From Streptomyces xanthii (lineage in GTDB: Bacteria; Actinomycetota; Actinomycetes; Streptomycetales; Streptomycetaceae), in contig NZ_CP061281.1 of assembly GCF_014621695.1 (NCBI RefSeq), positions 3,348,001-3,412,000 of the forward strand: a DNA stretch of 64,000 bases. The letters are read 5' to 3'. The stretch's first letter is position 1. Every line of letters starts with the position of its first letter. This document shows positions 60,359-64,000 of this stretch, in pieces. A model generated the notes under the pieces. The model was not told where the DNA came from. It did not search any database and saw only the letters and a list, made by a program, of their open reading frames with translations. A program made the position numbers and the translations under genes.

Positions 60359-61150
60359 TTGACCGACGCAGCCGTGGACGCGGCCGTACGCGTCCACGAC
60401 CTCTGGAAGTCCTTCGGCCGGCAGACCGCCGTCGCCGGGATCGAACTCACGCTGCCCGCAGGCCGGTTCATCGGCCTCGTCGGCCCCAACGGGGCGGGCA
60501 AGACCACCACCCTCTCCATGGTCACCGGCCTGCTCCGGCCCGACCGGGGCACCGTGCACGTCGCCGGGCACGACGTCTGGGCCGACCCCGCCGAGGTCAA
60601 GGCCCGCATCGGGGTCCTGCCCGAGGGACTACGCCTCTTCGAGCGCCTCTCCGGGCGCGAACTCCTCGCGTACACCGGGCGGCTGCGGGGGCTGCCCGGC
60701 GCCGAGGTCGACCGGCGGGCCGCCGCACTCCTCGACGTCCTCGACCTCGCCGGAGCCCAGCACAAACTCGTCGTCGACTACTCGACCGGCATGCGCAAGA
60801 AGATCGGCCTCGCCGCCGCACTCCTCCACAACCCCGAAGTCCTCTTCCTCGACGAGCCCTTCGAAGGCGTCGACCCCGTCTCCGCCCAGACGATCCGCGG
60901 CGTCCTCGAACGCTTCACCCGCTCCGGGGCGACCGTCGTCTTCTCGTCGCACGTCATGGAACTGGTCGAGTCGCTGTGCGACTGGGTGGCCGTGATGGCG
61001 GCGGGACGCATCCGGGCACAGGGGCCCCTGGCGGACGTGAAGGGCGACGCGGCGTCCTTGCAGGAGGCCTTCCTGGAGCTGGTCGGAGCGTCCGGGAGCC
61101 CGTCCGGGAGCTCCCTGGACTGGCTGGGCGGGGGCGGAGCCGTCCGGTGA
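60359..61150 (+). CDS. ABC transporter ATP-binding protein
   Basis: Protein of 263 aa. Walker A GPNGAGKTT (42-50), Q-loop region IGVLPEGLRLFERLSG, signature variant YSTGMRKKIGLAAALL, Walker B VLFLDEPFEG, and H-loop VVFSSHVMEL. It energises the permease encoded immediately downstream (GTGA overlap at 61147-61150). The TTG at 60359 is preferred because AAGGG lies at the correct distance; a GTG at 60374 is an alternative. The type is an ABC-2-like exporter, possibly for drugs, lipids or wall precursors; the substrate is unknown. Confidence 0.9.
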   Translation: MTDAAVDAAVRVHDLWKSFGRQTAVAGIELTLPAGRFIGLVGPNGAGKTTTLSMVTGLLRPDRGTVHVAGHDVWADPAEVKARIGVLPEGLRLFERLSGRELLAYTGRLRGLPGAEVDRRAAALLDVLDLAGAQHKLVVDYSTGMRKKIGLAAALLHNPEVLFLDEPFEGVDPVSAQTIRGVLERFTRSGATVVFSSHVMELVESLCDWVAVMAAGRIRAQGPLADVKGDAASLQEAFLELVGASGSPSGSSLDWLGGGGAVR

Positions 61151-62715
61151 CCGGGGTCCTCGTCCGCCTCAAATGGGCCCTGCTGCGCAACGGGCTGCGC
61201 CAGTCGGCGGGCCGGCGCGTCGCCTACGCGGCGTCCGCACTCGTCTCGGTGCTGTTCGGAGCGCTCGTCGTCCTCGGCCTCGTCCTGCTCCACGGGAACC
61301 GGCACGCGACCACCGTCGGCGTCGTCCTGCTCGCGCTGCTCGCCCTGGGCTGGGCCGTGTTCCCGCTGTTCTTCCCCAGCGGCGACGAGACCCTCGACCC
61401 GACCCGGCTCGTGATGCTGCCCCTGCGCCCGGACCCGCTCGTCCGCGGCCTGCTCGTCGCCTCCCTCGTCGGGATCGGCCCCGTCTTCACCCTGTGCCTG
61501 ACCGCCGGAGCGGCCTACGCGGTCGGACACGGGGCGGCGTCCACCGCGGTCGCCCTGCTCGCCGTACCGCTCGCCGTCCTCGTCTGCGTCGCCCTGGCCC
61601 GCGCCGTCGCCGCCGCCAACACCCGCCTGCTGACCAGCCGCAAGGGCCGCGACCTCGCCGTGCTCAGCGGCCTCGTCATCGCGCTCGGCGCGCAGCTCGT
61701 CAACTTCGGCGCCCAGCGCCTCGGCCGCGCCGGCGGGCTCGGCGCGCTCGACCCGGCGGCGGACGTGCTGCGCTGGGTGCCCCCGGCGTCGGCGATCGGC
61801 GCCGTCGAGGCGGCGGGCCGCGGCGCGTACGGCCCGGCGGCCGCGCAGCTCGCCCTGACCGCCGCCGCACTGGCCGCGCTGCTCCTCGTCTGGCGGCGCG
61901 CGCTGACCCGCCTGATGACCGCGCCCGACGGCTCGACGCTCCAGGCCGCGGAACCCGCCCGCCGCGCGACCCCCCGCCGCCGCCTCTTCCCGGACGGCCG
62001 CACCGGCACCGTCATGGAACGCAGCCTGCGCTACGTGTGGCGCGACCCGAAGACCAAGGCCGCCTGGATCACGTCCCTGGCCATCGGCCTGATCGTCCCC
62101 GTCTTCAACGCCCTCCAGGGCACCGGCTCCGCCTACTTCGCGTGCTTCGCCTCGGGCATGCTCGGCATCCAGATGTACAACCAGTTCGGCCAGGACACCT
62201 CCGCGTTCTGGATGGTCGCCGCGACCATCGCCTCCCCGCGCGACGCCTACGCGGAACTGCGCGCCCGCGCCCTCGCCCTGCTCCTGATCACGCTGCCCTA
62301 CGCGACCCTGGTCACCGTCCTCACCAGCGCCCTGCTCGACGCCTGGCAGGAGCTGCCCGAGGTCCTCGGCCTCTCCTTCGCGCTGCTCGGCGCGATGCTG
62401 GCCACCGGGGCGTGGACCTCGGCCCGCTTCCCCTACTCGATCCCGCAGGAGGGCTACAAGAACGTCGCCCCGGGTCAGGCGGGCCTCGCCTGGATCTCGA
62501 TCTTCGGCGGCATGGTCGCGGCGGCCGTGCTGTGCGCCCCGGTCCTCGCGCTGACGATCGCCCTGCACGCGACGGACCACACCGACTGGTCCTGGCTGCT
62601 GCTCCCGGCGGGCGCGGCCTACGGCACCGCCGCGACCCTCCTGGGCCTGCGCCTGGCGGCCCCCCGCACGGCGGACCGCCTCCCGGAGATCCTGACGGCG
62701 GTCAGCAAGGGCTGA
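61147..62715 (+). CDS. ABC-2-type permease
   Basis: Protein of 522 aa with about 12 membrane segments across two halves (LVSVLFGALVVLGLVLL, VVLLALLALGWAVFPLFF, SLAIGLIVPVFNALQ, LALLLITLPYATLVTVLTSA, SFALLGAMLATGAW and so on). A charged cytoplasmic stretch (RRRLFPDGRTGTVMERSLRY) lies between them. It forms the transporter with the ATPase whose stop it overlaps. GTG start at 61147. Probably an exporter; substrate unknown. Followed by a long-loop inverted repeat. Confidence 0.86.
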   Translation: MTGVLVRLKWALLRNGLRQSAGRRVAYAASALVSVLFGALVVLGLVLLHGNRHATTVGVVLLALLALGWAVFPLFFPSGDETLDPTRLVMLPLRPDPLVRGLLVASLVGIGPVFTLCLTAGAAYAVGHGAASTAVALLAVPLAVLVCVALARAVAAANTRLLTSRKGRDLAVLSGLVIALGAQLVNFGAQRLGRAGGLGALDPAADVLRWVPPASAIGAVEAAGRGAYGPAAAQLALTAAALAALLLVWRRALTRLMTAPDGSTLQAAEPARRATPRRRLFPDGRTGTVMERSLRYVWRDPKTKAAWITSLAIGLIVPVFNALQGTGSAYFACFASGMLGIQMYNQFGQDTSAFWMVAATIASPRDAYAELRARALALLLITLPYATLVTVLTSALLDAWQELPEVLGLSFALLGAMLATGAWTSARFPYSIPQEGYKNVAPGQAGLAWISIFGGMVAAAVLCAPVLALTIALHATDHTDWSWLLLPAGAAYGTAATLLGLRLAAPRTADRLPEILTAVSKG

Positions 62716-62725
62716 GAACGCAGAC

Positions 62726-62796
62726 GACCCGCGAGCCTGGTTCCTCCCGTACGAGACGGTCGGAAGCCGGCCGGACGTACCGGCGGCTCGCGGGTC
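62726..62796 (+). terminator. Long-loop inverted repeat after ABC permease
   Basis: GACCCGCGAGCC (62726-62737) and GGCTCGCGGGTC (62785-62796) are perfect 12-bp complements around a 47-nt loop, which has its own short stem near CCGGCCGG. Terminator-like. The region to 63085 otherwise holds only promoter sequence for the next gene. Confidence 0.6.
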
Positions 62797-63085
62797 GGGT
62801 GACTGCTTGGGAATGGGGCCGGCTGCGCGCGTGCACACGCGCGGGTCCGGCGCCGAATTCGAGATGCGACGTCGGGCCGCTAGCCCGCAGTCACCTCACG
62901 CGTCCGGAATGCATACATCTGCCGAACCACCTCCCTTCTTGTGTACGGCCCACCCTAAGGACGCCTCTGGGCCCCTTCAACCCCTTTTTTCGTTCCGGCC
63001 CCCGGCCCGATGCCGGACGGGAAGTTGACGGAACATGGTGTGGGGTGCGTCACGTTCAAGTTGAATGAGGTGGAGGGGGTGCCAG

Positions 63086-64000
63086 GTGAGTGCATCACGG
63101 CGTAGCGGGGCCACCGACGCGCTCGGGCCCGAGGACGAGCCCGAGCGGGACGGGGGCGATCTTCTGGCCGCGTTGTTGGACGGGATGGACGCGGCGTTGT
63201 GCGCGTTCGACGCGGACGGTGTCGTCACGCACTGGAACCGGGAGGCCGAGCGGATTCTGGGCTGGTCGGCGGCGGAGGCCGTGGGGCGGGCCGGGTTCGC
63301 GGGCTGGGCGGTGCGCAGTGCCGACGCGGCGGAGGTGCAGGAGCGGCTGCTGTCCGCGATGCACGCGCCGGGGCGGCAGGTGCACGAGTTCGCGCTGGTG
63401 ACCAAGAGCGGCGGGCGGGTGCTCGTACGGACGCAGTCGGCGGCGGTGCGCGGGCCGGGCGGGGAGCCCGCCGGGGTGTACTGCGCGTTCAGCGAGGTGC
63501 ACGCGCAGATCGATCTGGAGCGGTCGATCGCGCTGAGCGAGGCGCTGTTCGAGGACGCCACGGCGTGGGGTGTGGTCCTGGTCGACGCGGATCTGCGGCC
63601 CGCGCTGGTGAACGCGCACGCGGCGAAGGCGCTCGGTTCGGGGCGCAGCGCGGTGCTGGGGCGGCCGCTGGGCGATCTGGTGTCGCAGGGTGTGGAGGAG
63701 CTGGAGAGCGCGCTGGCGCACGTCCTGGCGGAGGGGGCGCCGCCGGCGCCGGCCGAGGTGTGGGTGACGGTGCGCTCGGAGCGGGGTGAGCCGGAGCGGC
63801 GCTGCTGGCGCAGTGGTTTCGTACGACTGTCGTCGCCGCTGGCGGAGGAGCCGGTGCCGCTGGGGGTGGCGTGGCTGTTCGAGGACGTGACGGAGGCGCG
63901 GCGGGCGGAGCAGGACGCGGCGGCGCTGCGGTTCCGGACGCAGCAGTTGCACCGGGCGGCGCGGGCGGCGGCGGAGTGCGAGGACCCGGCGGAGGCGGCG
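63086..64000 (+). CDS. PAS-domain signalling protein (runs off right edge)
   Basis: The first 305 residues are visible from the GTG at 63086 (GGAGGGGG at 63072-63079). They form two PAS domains: LLDGMDAALCAFDADGVVTHWN, EAERILGWSAAEAVGRAGFAG with VYCAFSEVHAQIDLERSIA, then ALFEDATAWGVVLVDADLRP, VNAHAAKALGSGRSAVLGRPLG with WLFEDVTEARRAEQDAAALR. No catalytic or output domain is reached; such proteins often end in a PP2C phosphatase, GAF or histidine kinase module. Probably the start of a large sensor. GTG 63086 gives a normal ribosome site. Confidence 0.85.
   Translation, partial: MSASRRSGATDALGPEDEPERDGGDLLAALLDGMDAALCAFDADGVVTHWNREAERILGWSAAEAVGRAGFAGWAVRSADAAEVQERLLSAMHAPGRQVHEFALVTKSGGRVLVRTQSAAVRGPGGEPAGVYCAFSEVHAQIDLERSIALSEALFEDATAWGVVLVDADLRPALVNAHAAKALGSGRSAVLGRPLGDLVSQGVEELESALAHVLAEGAPPAPAEVWVTVRSERGEPERRCWRSGFVRLSSPLAEEPVPLGVAWLFEDVTEARRAEQDAAALRFRTQQLHRAARAAAECEDPAEAA

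Noticed and set aside
1..64000. tRNA, rRNA, CRISPR arrays, integrases or transposases
   Set aside because: I looked for cloverleaf-like segments, direct-repeat/spacer arrays and recombinase motifs and saw none that I could support.

Overview
The window is about 70% G+C, with strongly GC-biased third codon positions, GTG and TTG starts, and many lipoproteins, ECF sigma and Ser/Thr kinase genes. Together with class I LysRS, DUF2637, DUF3558 and Prim-Pol-type proteins this points to a Streptomyces (or close streptomycete) chromosome. I read 61 protein-coding features: two are cut by the window edges, one is frameshifted and two are weak small ORFs. I saw no tRNA, rRNA, CRISPR array or prophage.

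Left part (1-11 kb), housekeeping-like: the N-terminal part of RtcB RNA ligase, two tandem DUF3558-type lipoproteins, a DUF2637 membrane protein, class I lysS convergent to it and divergent from argS, a PH-domain protein, a P-loop nucleoside kinase, and a receptor-type Ser/Thr kinase with an extracellular tail.

Middle part (11-49 kb), accessory catabolic island: two AMP-forming acyl-CoA ligases (one FadD3-like), a large ADP-forming-type acyl-CoA synthetase, four acyl-CoA dehydrogenase genes, two thiolase-fold Ltp proteins each with a DUF35 Zn-ribbon/OB partner, two crotonases, an MFE-type SDR, a Zn alcohol dehydrogenase, a metal-dependent cyclase, an ACMSD-type amidohydrolase, an HsaB-like flavin reductase, an FMO, an epoxide hydrolase, a deazaflavin-type nitroreductase and a DoxX protein. 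The set resembles the logic of actinobacterial sterol side-chain and ring catabolism: CoA activation, dehydrogenation, hydration, retro-aldol cleavage by thiolase-DUF35. Known ring-cleavage genes (hsaC, ipdAB) are absent, so the substrate is unknown.

The strongest finding is a 15-bp palindrome, CTGAC-N5-GTCAG (often within TCTGACGGnCCGTCAGA). It occurs in front of almost every catabolic operon: 12 sites between 12.8 and 47.4 kb, several as pairs between divergent genes. It ties these scattered operons into one putative regulon, and the TetR gene at 19.4 kb is the obvious but unproven candidate regulator.

Right part (49-64 kb), again core-like: EF-hand protein, STAS antagonist, ECF sigma factor with a Zn-finger anti-sigma partner, purU, a conserved hypothetical, a Leu/Ile/Val-type binding lipoprotein, a Q-rich single-pass membrane protein, a helix-turn-helix/TPR regulator, a Prim-Pol-like protein, an ABC ATPase-permease pair and the start of a PAS protein.

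Repeats are informative. One family (core GGGGCGCGGGGAACTGCGCG) sits in four convergent intergenic gaps. Two of its copies form 131-133-bp nested palindromes with compensatory base changes. A separate 205-bp MITE-like element with 28-bp terminal inverted repeats supplies the stop codon of a thiolase gene.
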